A DNA stretch of 64,000 nucleotides from NCBI RefSeq assembly GCF_902168135.1, contig NZ_CABHOL010000025.1, positions 53,448 to 117,447 on the forward strand. The letters are read 5' to 3'. This document shows, piece by piece, positions 34,734 to 43,700 of the stretch. The position numbers were made by a program, and so were the translations under genes. The notes beneath the pieces are model-generated. The model searched no databases. It was not told the origin of the DNA and worked only from the letters and a program-made list of their open reading frames with translations. This DNA comes from an uncultured Fluviicola sp. (GTDB lineage: Bacteria; Bacteroidota; Bacteroidia; Flavobacteriales_D; Crocinitomicaceae). Position 1 is the stretch's first letter. Each line of letters opens with the position of its first letter.

Positions 34734-35402
34734 TCACTTCTGTTTCACAATTCCATTTTGGATCGCATACATGACCAATCCCACCACATTTCTTGCGCCT
34801 ACTTTGTTCATCATCATGGTTCGGGCACTTTCAATGGTGCGGCGGCTTTTGAACAATTTATCCGCGATTTCCTGGGTTGTCATTTCGTTGCAGATCAATT
34901 CCAGGATCACCATTTCATTTTCATTAAAAATTCCCGAAGTCGCCTGAAAAACCGGTAATATCTTCCCTGCATGTACCATTTTGGCAATAAACATCTTGGA
35001 GGTCCGGTCGTTCAGGTAATAACCCGTTTCTACTGCCGAACGGATCGCCAACTGGATTTCCTCCGCATCATCGTCTTTCGACAAATAACCGTTTGCTCCG
35101 TTCTCGATAGCCAATTCCACAAATTCGACATCGTCATACATGGAAAGCAGCAAAACCTTTACTTCCGGAAATTTCTCCCGGATTTCCTTGGTAGCTTCAA
35201 TACCATTCTTTACCGGCATCCTGAAATCAATCAGTGCCAGGTCAACAGGTGTTGTTTCGATTGCATCTACCAGTAACTGACCGTTCTCAACAGCCAATAC
35301 CACTTCAAAACCTTCTATGTCATTCAATAATTTCGCCAATCCGTTTCTAAAAATGGACTGGTCTTCTGCAATTGCAATTTTTATAGTTCCTTCGCCTCCC
35401 AT
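34734..35402 (-). CDS. NarL/LuxR-type response regulator
   Basis: This is a 222-aa two-component DNA-binding regulator. The receiver domain (~6-125) has the acidic pair in AEDQ, phosphoacceptor D59 in ALIDFRMP and the Lys of YLSKDD. The LuxR-type HTH (~155-220) has NENEMVILELICNEMTTQEIA and SRRTIESARTMMM. Its start lies 22 nt inside the histidine kinase gene, so the kinase is the obvious partner. It is the last gene of a four-gene operon. Confidence 0.94.
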   Translation of the reverse strand: MGGEGTIKIAIAEDQSIFRNGLAKLLNDIEGFEVVLAVENGQLLVDAIETTPVDLALIDFRMPVKNGIEATKEIREKFPEVKVLLLSMYDDVEFVELAIENGANGYLSKDDDAEEIQLAIRSAVETGYYLNDRTSKMFIAKMVHAGKILPVFQATSGIFNENEMVILELICNEMTTQEIADKLFKSRRTIESARTMMMNKVGARNVVGLVMYAIQNGIVKQK

Positions 35403-36172
35403 AACAAAATAACTTTAGTTCCGGGTTCCAGTAAGTGGTACGTTATTTCCGCACCGATCTGCTGGCTCCTGCTTTCAATATTCTTCAACCCCAAACTTTG
35501 TGATTTGCGTTTATCTTCTTTAGTAGGAACAAAGCCTTTTCCGTTATCTACTACGCTCAGTTGAATCCCTTCTTCGTTTTGTTCCAGCACAATTTCTATG
35601 ATTGTCGCCTCTGCATACTTCAGGATATTGTTTAATAATTCCTGCAAGATACGATAAACAGCCAAGCTAACCTCTCTTGTTTGAGAATCGTGACTGGGGT
35701 CATTTACCGCGATAATGGAAAATTGTACGTTCGGAATCTGGTTAGACAATGTATTTACCAGGCTTTTGGCAGCCGGTATCAACCCCAGTTCTTCCAGGAT
35801 CGTAGGCAATAACCGATTGGATAAGCTTCGCACTTTGTTGATGGTATTCTGGACACCTTCATTCAATAACCTTCGTTCTTCTTCATCGATGGGCAAACTT
35901 GCAAACGAAAGCTTCAGTGCCGTAAGCGAAGACCCGATATCGTCATGCAGTTCAATGGCGATCCGGCGCTGCTCCAGTTCCTTGGCATCCAAAGTGGCCT
36001 GAACCATTTCATGCTTGTAATTGAGTTCCATTTGGATCATTTCCTGTTTTTTGCGGCGCATTTTCTGCTGGTAGAGTACCGCAAACACGATGATACTCAA
36101 GGCCAGAATAAACATGACTAAAGATGCAATTACCAGTAAAAGACCTAAGTTAGACGTGCCCTGCTCACCCAT
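35381..36172 (-). CDS. Sensor histidine kinase (HisKA_3 type)
   Basis: This 263-aa kinase has one TM helix (~10-33), a coiled dimerisation stretch, the H-box IAIELHDDIGSS (His ~75, HisKA_3/DesK group) and an HATPase with LNNILKYA (N box) and VDNGKGF (G1). There is no large periplasmic sensor domain, so input probably comes from a partner, with the 7-TM protein immediately upstream (28-nt overlap) the best candidate. It should phosphorylate the NarL-type regulator encoded downstream. Confidence 0.94.
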   Translation of the reverse strand: MGEQGTSNLGLLLVIASLVMFILALSIIVFAVLYQQKMRRKKQEMIQMELNYKHEMVQATLDAKELEQRRIAIELHDDIGSSLTALKLSFASLPIDEEERRLLNEGVQNTINKVRSLSNRLLPTILEELGLIPAAKSLVNTLSNQIPNVQFSIIAVNDPSHDSQTREVSLAVYRILQELLNNILKYAEATIIEIVLEQNEEGIQLSVVDNGKGFVPTKEDKRKSQSLGLKNIESRSQQIGAEITYHLLEPGTKVILLWEAKEL

Positions 36173-36798
36173 ATTGCGTAAGAATATAACAGATTGTACA
36201 ATATTGTCAGGAAGATACTTACATACTCCATAGTCATATGTAATGAAGTGCCAAAATACCCATCTAACAACTGATTATAGAGCAAATTATAAAAAAAACT
36301 ACTTGATTGGGATAATAAAATAATTGATCCTACTAAAAAAGCAAGTTCCTTAAATGGATTAATAACTTTCTCTTCCTGAAACATTTCAATAAAATAGTTC
36401 AGTATTAAGAATAGAATGTAAATAAAAGTTATCCCTGTTTGGAAAGAGGCGTGATACCCCCAGTCATCATAAGAATTAAGGACAGTAGTTAATATAATAA
36501 CTATTATGCAACCAAAAAAAGCAAGCATCTTGCGCAAATTACTCTTATAGTATAAACCAAAAAAGAGAGCCGGAAAAACAACTTCAATGTAAAGGTAAAT
36601 TCGATAGAGCCATAAATTATGAATTCCTTTACTTGCAAGAATAATCCCAATCAGTTCAAACAAAAAAGCAACAAAGGTGTGAACCACTAAAATTTTGGCC
36701 ACAAACAAGAGGCGTCCTTGAAACCAAAGAACGCCTCCTATTAAAAAAGGAATTAAACATGATAAAGCAATGCCATAAACAATCCCTTTTTCTAACAT
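36145..36798 (-). CDS. Seven-TM membrane protein, putative sensor partner
   Basis: This 217-aa protein is almost entirely hydrophobic, with about seven TM helices, and no recognised family motif. It is preceded with no gap by the small GCMGIRFYYG gene (36799) and overlaps the kinase by 28 nt. It is AT-richer by eye than neighbouring genes. In layout it resembles 7TM input modules (for example the 7TMR-DISM class), but here the module is a separate protein lacking a kinase domain. A role as the membrane input of the two-component pair is inferred. Confidence 0.75.
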   Translation of the reverse strand: MLEKGIVYGIALSCLIPFLIGGVLWFQGRLLFVAKILVVHTFVAFLFELIGIILASKGIHNLWLYRIYLYIEVVFPALFFGLYYKSNLRKMLAFFGCIIVIILTTVLNSYDDWGYHASFQTGITFIYILFLILNYFIEMFQEEKVINPFKELAFLVGSIILLSQSSSFFYNLLYNQLLDGYFGTSLHMTMEYVSIFLTILYNLLYSYAIWVSRARLT

Positions 36799-37116
36799 TT
36801 ATCTGTTTGAATTCAAAACATTTGATTGTGAACAGAAAGGGGGACATCTATAGGTGTTCTCCATAATAATAGATAGCATATCATTTTGGTTTGCATCAGC
36901 GCCAACCAATACCATCTCTGGATTTCCTTCTGCATCCAAACCATAATAAAACCTTATACCCATGCAACCAGGCTGTTCCAACAATTTTAAAAGATTTTCT
37001 TTCCCCACGAATTCACCAGTGATTGCTCCAGGTGCGTTCGCATCGCGATATCTTTTAGTTAATACAGCAGCCTCCTCTGGTGTAATTGGTGCCCCTTCAT
37101 TTCCGTTAAATGCCAT
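36799..37116 (-). CDS. Small GCMGIRFYYG-type protein of unknown function
   Basis: This is a 105-aa soluble protein without a signal peptide. The order is an N-terminal MAFNGNEGAPITPEEA, then a tyrosine/Arg-rich helix (LTKRYRDAN), GEFVGKENLLKLLEQ, and the signature GCMGIRFYYGLDAEGNPEM followed by LVGADANQNDM. I recall this as a recurrent uncharacterised small-protein family in Bacteroidota, often adjacent to signalling genes. A CPPFC motif near the C-terminus could bind metal or form a disulfide. The start is ATG 37116 (MAFNGNEG); a second ATG ten codons upstream gives a poor extension. It is the first gene of the operon. Confidence 0.78.
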   Translation of the reverse strand: MAFNGNEGAPITPEEAAVLTKRYRDANAPGAITGEFVGKENLLKLLEQPGCMGIRFYYGLDAEGNPEMVLVGADANQNDMLSIIMENTYRCPPFCSQSNVLNSNR

Positions 37117-37282
37117 AATAATATAGTTTAAGTTATACGAGGTCAATTATAACTGGAATAAATTGAACTTCCAAACCGCCAAAACGGCGAAATCAACCAG
37201 TCCCCTGATTTTAATGACTTTAAAATTTTCACAAAATCAAAAAAATGTGGTTTTCCGCAATGCATTTTCCGTAAAAATACGG

Positions 37283-37313
37283 TTGTTTGGTACAAAATGA
37301 GCACCTACATTTG
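37283..37313 (+). promoter_or_regulatory. Bacteroidota-type promoter of the DUF3606 gene
   Basis: TACATTTG (37306-37313) matches TAnnTTTG exactly. TTG triplets lie at 37283-37285 (20-nt spacer) and 37287-37289 (16-nt spacer). The ATG is at 37346. Confidence 0.6.
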
Positions 37314-37345
37314 TTTCAACAAAATGAAATTAATCACTGTTTAAG

Positions 37346-37552
37346 ATGTTACACGAACTAATAAATAAACCGAGAGTAGATGTTCACAGCAAAGTGAATA
37401 TTGCCTATTGGAGCGGTGAATTGAAGTGTTCCGAAGAAGAGTTGCTTTATTGTATATCGAAGGTTGGTTCTTCGATCAATGCTATCGAAAGTTACTTACA
37501 CATGAACAAGTCATTGCTTCAGGTTTGGTCATCGCGCAACATGGCAGGCTGA
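37346..37552 (+). CDS. DUF3606 family small protein
   Basis: This 68-aa protein has NIAYWSGELKCSEEELLYCISKVG and INAIESYL segments that fit the DUF3606 pattern (a short, possibly helical domain seen across bacteria). There is no signal peptide or TM segment. It has a good promoter and a reasonable start, so it is likely a real gene despite its size. The function is unknown. Confidence 0.8.
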   Translation: MLHELINKPRVDVHSKVNIAYWSGELKCSEEELLYCISKVGSSINAIESYLHMNKSLLQVWSSRNMAG

Positions 37553-37627
37553 TAAGCAACATATTACAGCAACAGGTCGTTAAGAAATTACCACTTCCAC
37601 TTTCACTGAATTTTCGCGACCTGTTGC

Positions 37628-39568
37628 TTATTTTTTCTTCCTGCGCTCACTCAGCCAATTTGGTACGTTAGCGTTGGATTTAGCCGAATTACCGCTGCTA
37701 TTTCTTTTACCACTATTCATAGCTTGACCGTGTTGATCTCCCAAAAGCCGGGAGATTAGCTCAGGTCTTTTTGCTTTCGTCAACCGATCCTTGATCCAAT
37801 CCCTGTTTTCCCGCTTGTACCAAAAGAAGAAACGATTTTGGTTTTTCTTCTCATCCGTACCTTTTGCCGTGTAAATCGGTTTCAGGGTATAGGGATGAAC
37901 TCCGGTATAATAGATTACTTCCGAAACCGTCATGGGTGTTGGAGTGAAATCCTGTACCTGTTCCAATTGGAACCCCATGTCTTTGGTTTCTGCAGCCAGG
38001 TTGGCCATATCGGCCTCTTCACAGCCCGGATGAGAGGATATAAAGTAAGGGATCAAGGGCTGATTCAGCTTGTTTTTCTCCGAAATGCGGTCGTACTTCT
38101 CTTTGAATTTATGGAAATACTTGAACGATGGTTTTCGCATCACCCGCAAAGTCGCATCTGAAGTGTGCTCCGGCGCTACTTTCAAGCGACCACTCACATG
38201 GCGCGTGATCAACTGTTCAATATATTCGTCGTGGTTTCCGTCTTCGTTGTTCTTATTGAAATCATCCACCAGCAAATCGTAGCGCACTCCTGAACCCACA
38301 AATGCCTTTTTAATTTTCGGATGCGCATCTATTTTGCGGTACAAATCCGTCATTGCCTTGTGTGACGTATCCAGGTTATTGCAAATAACCGGGTGGATGC
38401 AGCTTGGGCTTGAACAGCGCTCGCAAATCGCTTCGACCTTTCCTTTCATGCGGTACATATTCGCAGAAGGCCCGCCGATATCCGACAAATAACCTTTGAA
38501 CTCGGGGTGTTTTACCACCTCATCGATCTCGTTAAGGATGCTTTTTTCAGAGCGCGAAGCAATGAATTTTCCCTGGTGCGCCGAAATCGTACAAAAACTG
38601 CAGCCTCCAAAACAGCCGCGGTGCATATTGATCGAGAACTTGATCATTTCATAAGCAGGAATCGTTCCCCGCTTCTTGTATTTCGGATGCGGTAAACGTG
38701 TATAAGGCATGTCGAACGACTGGTCCATTTCCACTTCTGTCATAGTTCGGTAAGGTGGATTGATCACCAGGGTTTTAGAACCGACTTGCTGTATGATTCG
38801 ATTGGCTTTCAATTTATTGGATTCGACCTCCACAATTTTGAAATTAGCCGCATAAGCCAATTTGTCTTTTTTACAAACCTCATGGCTCGCCAGCTCAACC
38901 GTTTCCCATTGTTTATTCTTGGGAAGTTCTTTGGAAGCATCCTGGAGAAATGCAACCTGGTTCACCGTCGTAAGTGAACCGAACGGAACACCTTTTTTCA
39001 GCAGTCGAAGTACATCCCTCAGGGGTTGTTCTCCCATTCCGTAAACCAGCAGGTCCGCTCCGGAATCTACCAAAATGGAAGGCATCAATTCATTTTTCCA
39101 GTAATCGTAATGGGTTACCCTTCGCAAAGAAGCTTCAATTCCACCGATCAGGACCGGAACATCGGGATACAATTCTTTGAGGATTTTGGTGTAGACCGTC
39201 GTGGCATAATCCGGTCTGAAGCCGGAAACCCCGCCCGGAGTGTAAGCATCCGTAGAACGGAGACGCTTTCCGGCAGTGTAATGGTTCACCATCGAATCCA
39301 TACATCCCGCAGTCACCCCGAAGAAATACTTTGGTTTTCCAAGCTTTTTGAAATCCCGCAAGTCATCTCTCCAGTTTGGCTGTGCTATGACACCGATTTT
39401 AAATCCTTCACTTTCGATAATCCGCCCGATAACCGCCGTCCCGAAAGCCGGGTGATCTACATACGCATCACCGGATACCAGGATCACATCCAGTTCATCC
39501 CATCCCCTTTTTTCAACCTCCTTCTTTGTCAGTGGCAACCAGTCTGTTATCGGCCTTTCGATTTCCAT
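37628..39568 (-). CDS. YgiQ family radical SAM protein
   Basis: This 646-aa protein has an N-terminal B12-binding-like region (VILVSGDAYVDHPAFG), then the radical SAM cluster motif RGCFGGCSFC (~317-326, CxxxCxxC), GGPSANMYRM and the conserved C-terminal DUF3362-type region (TPTPMTVSEVIYYTGVHPYT). YgiQ/UPF0313 proteins are widespread; I know of no settled reaction. The C-terminus is Ser/Asn/Lys-rich. The gene is monocistronic as far as I can see. Convergent with DUF3606. Confidence 0.93.
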   Translation of the reverse strand: MEIERPITDWLPLTKKEVEKRGWDELDVILVSGDAYVDHPAFGTAVIGRIIESEGFKIGVIAQPNWRDDLRDFKKLGKPKYFFGVTAGCMDSMVNHYTAGKRLRSTDAYTPGGVSGFRPDYATTVYTKILKELYPDVPVLIGGIEASLRRVTHYDYWKNELMPSILVDSGADLLVYGMGEQPLRDVLRLLKKGVPFGSLTTVNQVAFLQDASKELPKNKQWETVELASHEVCKKDKLAYAANFKIVEVESNKLKANRIIQQVGSKTLVINPPYRTMTEVEMDQSFDMPYTRLPHPKYKKRGTIPAYEMIKFSINMHRGCFGGCSFCTISAHQGKFIASRSEKSILNEIDEVVKHPEFKGYLSDIGGPSANMYRMKGKVEAICERCSSPSCIHPVICNNLDTSHKAMTDLYRKIDAHPKIKKAFVGSGVRYDLLVDDFNKNNEDGNHDEYIEQLITRHVSGRLKVAPEHTSDATLRVMRKPSFKYFHKFKEKYDRISEKNKLNQPLIPYFISSHPGCEEADMANLAAETKDMGFQLEQVQDFTPTPMTVSEVIYYTGVHPYTLKPIYTAKGTDEKKNQNRFFFWYKRENRDWIKDRLTKAKRPELISRLLGDQHGQAMNSGKRNSSGNSAKSNANVPNWLSERRKKK

Positions 39569-39691
39569 GATGCAAAGTTACGGAAAAAGAGCTGTCTAAG
39601 CCCTATAAATGAAGGTTTTGTATTACATTAACGGAACTGAAGCAGGTTGAAAAGTTCGAAAAGGTTCAAAATGAAATGTTGTTTACGAGAA

Positions 39692-39731
39692 ATTTGAACA
39701 TTTGAACATTTGAACATTTGAACATTTGAAC
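39692..39731. repeat. Octanucleotide tandem repeat (5 x ATTTGAAC)
   Basis: Five perfect copies of the 8-bp unit lie at 39692-39731, upstream of a lipoprotein gene (ATG 39800). They are followed by a possible promoter (TTG 39761-39763, TATCTTTA 39787-39794). Confidence 0.9.
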
Positions 39732-39799
39732 AATTAAGAACTAAAAACTTCAAACCGACTTTGTTTTAGCACGAAACAAAACACATTATCTTTAATCCG

Positions 39800-40753
39800 A
39801 TGAAACGAGCCCTTGTTTACCTGTTGATTTTAACCGGATTTTCACTTTCGAATTGCACGCAAAAAAAGAAAGTTCCAGTCCGGAAAACAGCAATTGTTGC
39901 CGATTTAATTCACCCGCTGTATTTCCAGGAAGAAATTTCGTCCCTGATCAATTTCCCATTCTGGTTCAATGACAGTCTTATTGCTCAACATAAAATCCAG
40001 CAGTTGACGGTGACATCTTTCAAAGGAGTTATTTCCGATACGAGTGTCTACAATCCGGAGTCCGAAGATGAGACCTTCCCAAAGCGGACACTCATCTACA
40101 CTTTCAATCAATCCGGAAGGCTGGTTCAGCTTCAAATCACCGATTTTTCCGAGGGAATCGTCATTTCAAATCAATCGTTCCGATTCAGTAAATCCGGTCC
40201 GCTGAATTACTGTGAGGCCGTTCAAAAGGATAATCTTTATGGTGTTGAGAACAATACCTTCACCTATGATCCCAACAAGCTTTCTCCCGATTATGCTTCT
40301 TTTGTGGCATCCAATGACCTGGACCTGCTCCATTTTGTGCTGAATAAAAAGTTCTTTGGACCGCTTTCAGTGGATTCGCTTGCAAGCCCGCTCCCAAATG
40401 ACTGGATCGTTCTTGGATACCCGGACAAACCGGTCAAACGCTACAAAGTGAGAAATAAAGTCAAGGAAACTTCGATCTCAAACTACGAGTATTACCAATC
40501 GAACTTCCCGAAAATGATTACCAGCGAAGATTATCCGTTCTTTCGAAAACGTTGTTTCAATTATCAAAAAGGCCATTTCAACGGTTACATCGATTCAACA
40601 TTTATCGATGAAACATTTGTAACTTCTGTAAGATCGTTGATTTATTATGACAATAAACGATTGCCTACAAAAATTATTCATCAAAAAGAACATTTAGAAG
40701 GAGTAAATAATTACCAAACACACGAATTATTTACATATACTTACTATCCATAA
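39800..40753 (+). CDS. Lipoprotein of unknown function
   Basis: This is a 317-aa protein. MKRALVYLLILTGFSLSNC is an SPII signal with lipobox LSNC. The mature part is beta-rich, with repeats of aromatic/charged strands (RTLIYTFNQSGRLVQLQITDF) and no known motif. Its neighbour is the giant MORN/YwqK-like protein 30 nt downstream, which suggests co-transcription and possibly a joint cell-surface role. No family assigned. Confidence 0.78.
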   Translation: MKRALVYLLILTGFSLSNCTQKKKVPVRKTAIVADLIHPLYFQEEISSLINFPFWFNDSLIAQHKIQQLTVTSFKGVISDTSVYNPESEDETFPKRTLIYTFNQSGRLVQLQITDFSEGIVISNQSFRFSKSGPLNYCEAVQKDNLYGVENNTFTYDPNKLSPDYASFVASNDLDLLHFVLNKKFFGPLSVDSLASPLPNDWIVLGYPDKPVKRYKVRNKVKETSISNYEYYQSNFPKMITSEDYPFFRKRCFNYQKGHFNGYIDSTFIDETFVTSVRSLIYYDNKRLPTKIIHQKEHLEGVNNYQTHELFTYTYYP

Positions 40754-40783
40754 ATTCCCGTAATTTCGCATAAAATTAATTCC

Positions 40784-43700
40784 ATGATCAACAACGCCTT
40801 AGAAAGAAATTTCATTTCGATGATTGTTCTTTCCCTTTCTTCCCTGTTCGTTCATTCGCAAACAGACAAGGTAACTATCGAAGGTAAAAGCTATTATGTC
40901 TATCCGCATCAGCAGGCAGTTGTCGGAATACAGGATTATTATCTGAACTTCGCTGACAGGAAAGAAGTCATTCAAAGAGACGACCGCAATGAAAAAATAA
41001 TTTCGGTGACCGAAGAACCTATTACGGAAACGGAGAAAAAAAAGGCGATCAAATTCCCGAAATCCTATAAAAAATATATCAAAGAGTTCGAAGAAATCCT
41101 GGAGAAATACCCATACTTTATGGTTTCGACAGACTATAGCATCACCATTGATCCTACACCGTCGCTTGTTAGTCTGCCGGATGGCGATTATGTGATGTTT
41201 TACCGCGATATACCTTACATTTCAAAACGAGTTCTGCGCTACAAAAACGACATCGTTGCAGCTTATTTTTCTATCAAAAACAATCTGATTGAAGGAAACA
41301 GTACCTGGTATACCCCCGATGGGAAAGTGGTGAAAATCGGTAATTACCTGAGTAGTGAAAAAACAGGAACCTGGAAATGGTTTGAGTATACTCAAAAAAT
41401 GGATGAGACTTATACTTACAACCCGAAGGAATCCTTAGAAAGCCGTTTTCAAAAATTAGTTTACGATACCACAAAAACAACCATCACCTTCCTGGACGGA
41501 TTGAAAAACGGTCCTTATACCATGCACCGAAACCAGGAATTAATGACCTCGGGCAATTTCCTGGCTGATCAGGCCTCCGGAGCCTGGGAAGTTTACACTT
41601 ACAAAACAACAGTAAGCTTTGACAAAAAAGGAAAATTAATCATTACCCGGGGAAAGGACAAAATCCTGATTGATCGCTATACGCTTCGAAGTGATAAGAA
41701 AAGAGGAAAATCACCGATTATCCGCCATGGCATTATCCCATATGAATTTATGGGTTCTAACCGGGGAGACTCGTTAGTCCTGGTAAACAGTTCCCAGGCA
41801 TCACCGACATTTGACGATTATGATCCCGGATATGAAACCGACTTCCCGGATTTTATCAATTTCCTGAGCATAAACGAAAAAGAAGAAGAGAACCTGGAAT
41901 TGCCGGAAGAAGAGCTTACCAGTTACGAAGGCGAAGAAGCTTACGAAGATGAATATTACGATTATGCCCCGGAATTGGAATATGACCCGGATGCAGATCC
42001 AAACTATAATCCAAACGAGTTCTATGAGTTTGTCAACAAAAAACGCTACAAACTCAATGACCTGATTGATTCCATGGGTTATTTATATGCTTATGAAGGA
42101 ATAGTAGAGCATTATTATGAAAACGGACAACTGCAATACCGATTCGAAGTAAAGGACGGAAAACTGCTGAAAGAAGAACCGGTTTACTGGGACAACGGCA
42201 CGATAGCAAACGAAGTGATTTTCATTGCCGATTCCAATCAATATGTGCAGCGCTTCTACGATTACAACGGAGTGAAATATCACGAGACATGGCATGATTC
42301 GAAGGGAAATATCCTGAATAACCCATCCGGCCTGAAACCGGATATAATGACTATCGACAACAAAGATTACGACCGCAACTACGGCAATCCGACGATCATT
42401 TACTCGGAAGACAAAGAAATTAAAAAGGATGCAATGCCTGAAAAGATGTTGCTGATCGAAGAATTGTTCAAAGTCGATTCCTCGGTTGCAAAAGCCGTTT
42501 ATTTCTATCCGAAAATCCGAACGCTCAACGTATTCGAAATGAACCTGATGGGTGATACCGTTTCAACACAGGAAGTTGTTTTCTCAGAAGATTACATGAA
42601 TGTAAATGCGATCAAAACCCGCCAGTACAAAAATCTGACCCTGAGAACCATTCAAAACGGAACACTGGATGAGTATTGGAAAGCGAGTCTGTCAGACACC
42701 GTTCCAATCGAAAAACTGGCCTTCTATTGGGAATACAAATATGCTGTCGAGAAAGACAACGAGTTATTGGTGAATGGCAAACCATTCACGGGAACATTCA
42801 AATTGACGGACAAAACGGGCGGCTTTAGTGTAAAAGCTACTGACAAATCGATCCAGCTATCCCTTCCAACTATGAAAACGGACCTGAAACTTTATCAATC
42901 AGCCGTAAAATCGTATTTGAAATCCAAAAAGAGAAATGACCTGCTTTTGGGGTATGTTTCTGAGTTTGGCGGTTCCGGACAGCTTTCACATGTAATTGCA
43001 GGCTTTTTCCCTGAACTTTACGGAACTTTTTCTGCACTTTATGAACGGCCTGCCTATAAACTTGACGGACAATCTCACTCCGAAGAAGAACTTTACAGCA
43101 GAAGCGTCACCTCCGAACAATCATCCCGCCTTACTCAGGCAGCAGGAAAATACCTGAACGGAAAAGCAGAAGGTGTCTGGATTTACAAAGACCAAGCCGG
43201 AAAAGTAAGATCTACCATCGGCTACAAAAACGGCGAACCACACGGCGACAGTTTCGATTATGGAGTAGCATTCCCGAAACCAAAACCTCAAAAAGAACTG
43301 GAAGAGGAATACTACGGTTACGAGGATCCCATTGAAAAATACGAAGAATACCCGCTGAAAAAGACCTATTACCTGGAATCGAAAAGCACCTATAGAAACG
43401 GCAACTTACAAGGTCCGTATACCACTATGAACTGGAAAGGCGACACACTGACCTATTCAAATTTTGTGGACGGCGCCAAAGAAGGACTGGAATTCAAAAG
43501 AAACAAACTATTCTTCAGTCAATCTTATTATAGAAACGGTTATCTCGATGGGAATGTAAAAACTTATTTTACCAACCCGGAAAAAGATTCCGTACTGATC
43601 TTTGACCTGGGATTCAAGAACGGAGCACTGCAAGGTGAATCTGTTGCCTACCATTCAAATGGCAAACTGGCTAAAAAAGGTTTTTTCCTGAGCGGTCAGC

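Noticed and set aside
37426..37671. 81-codon plus-strand frame overlapping the DUF3606 gene
   Set aside because: It is out of frame with the DUF3606 gene and runs antisense into the YgiQ gene.
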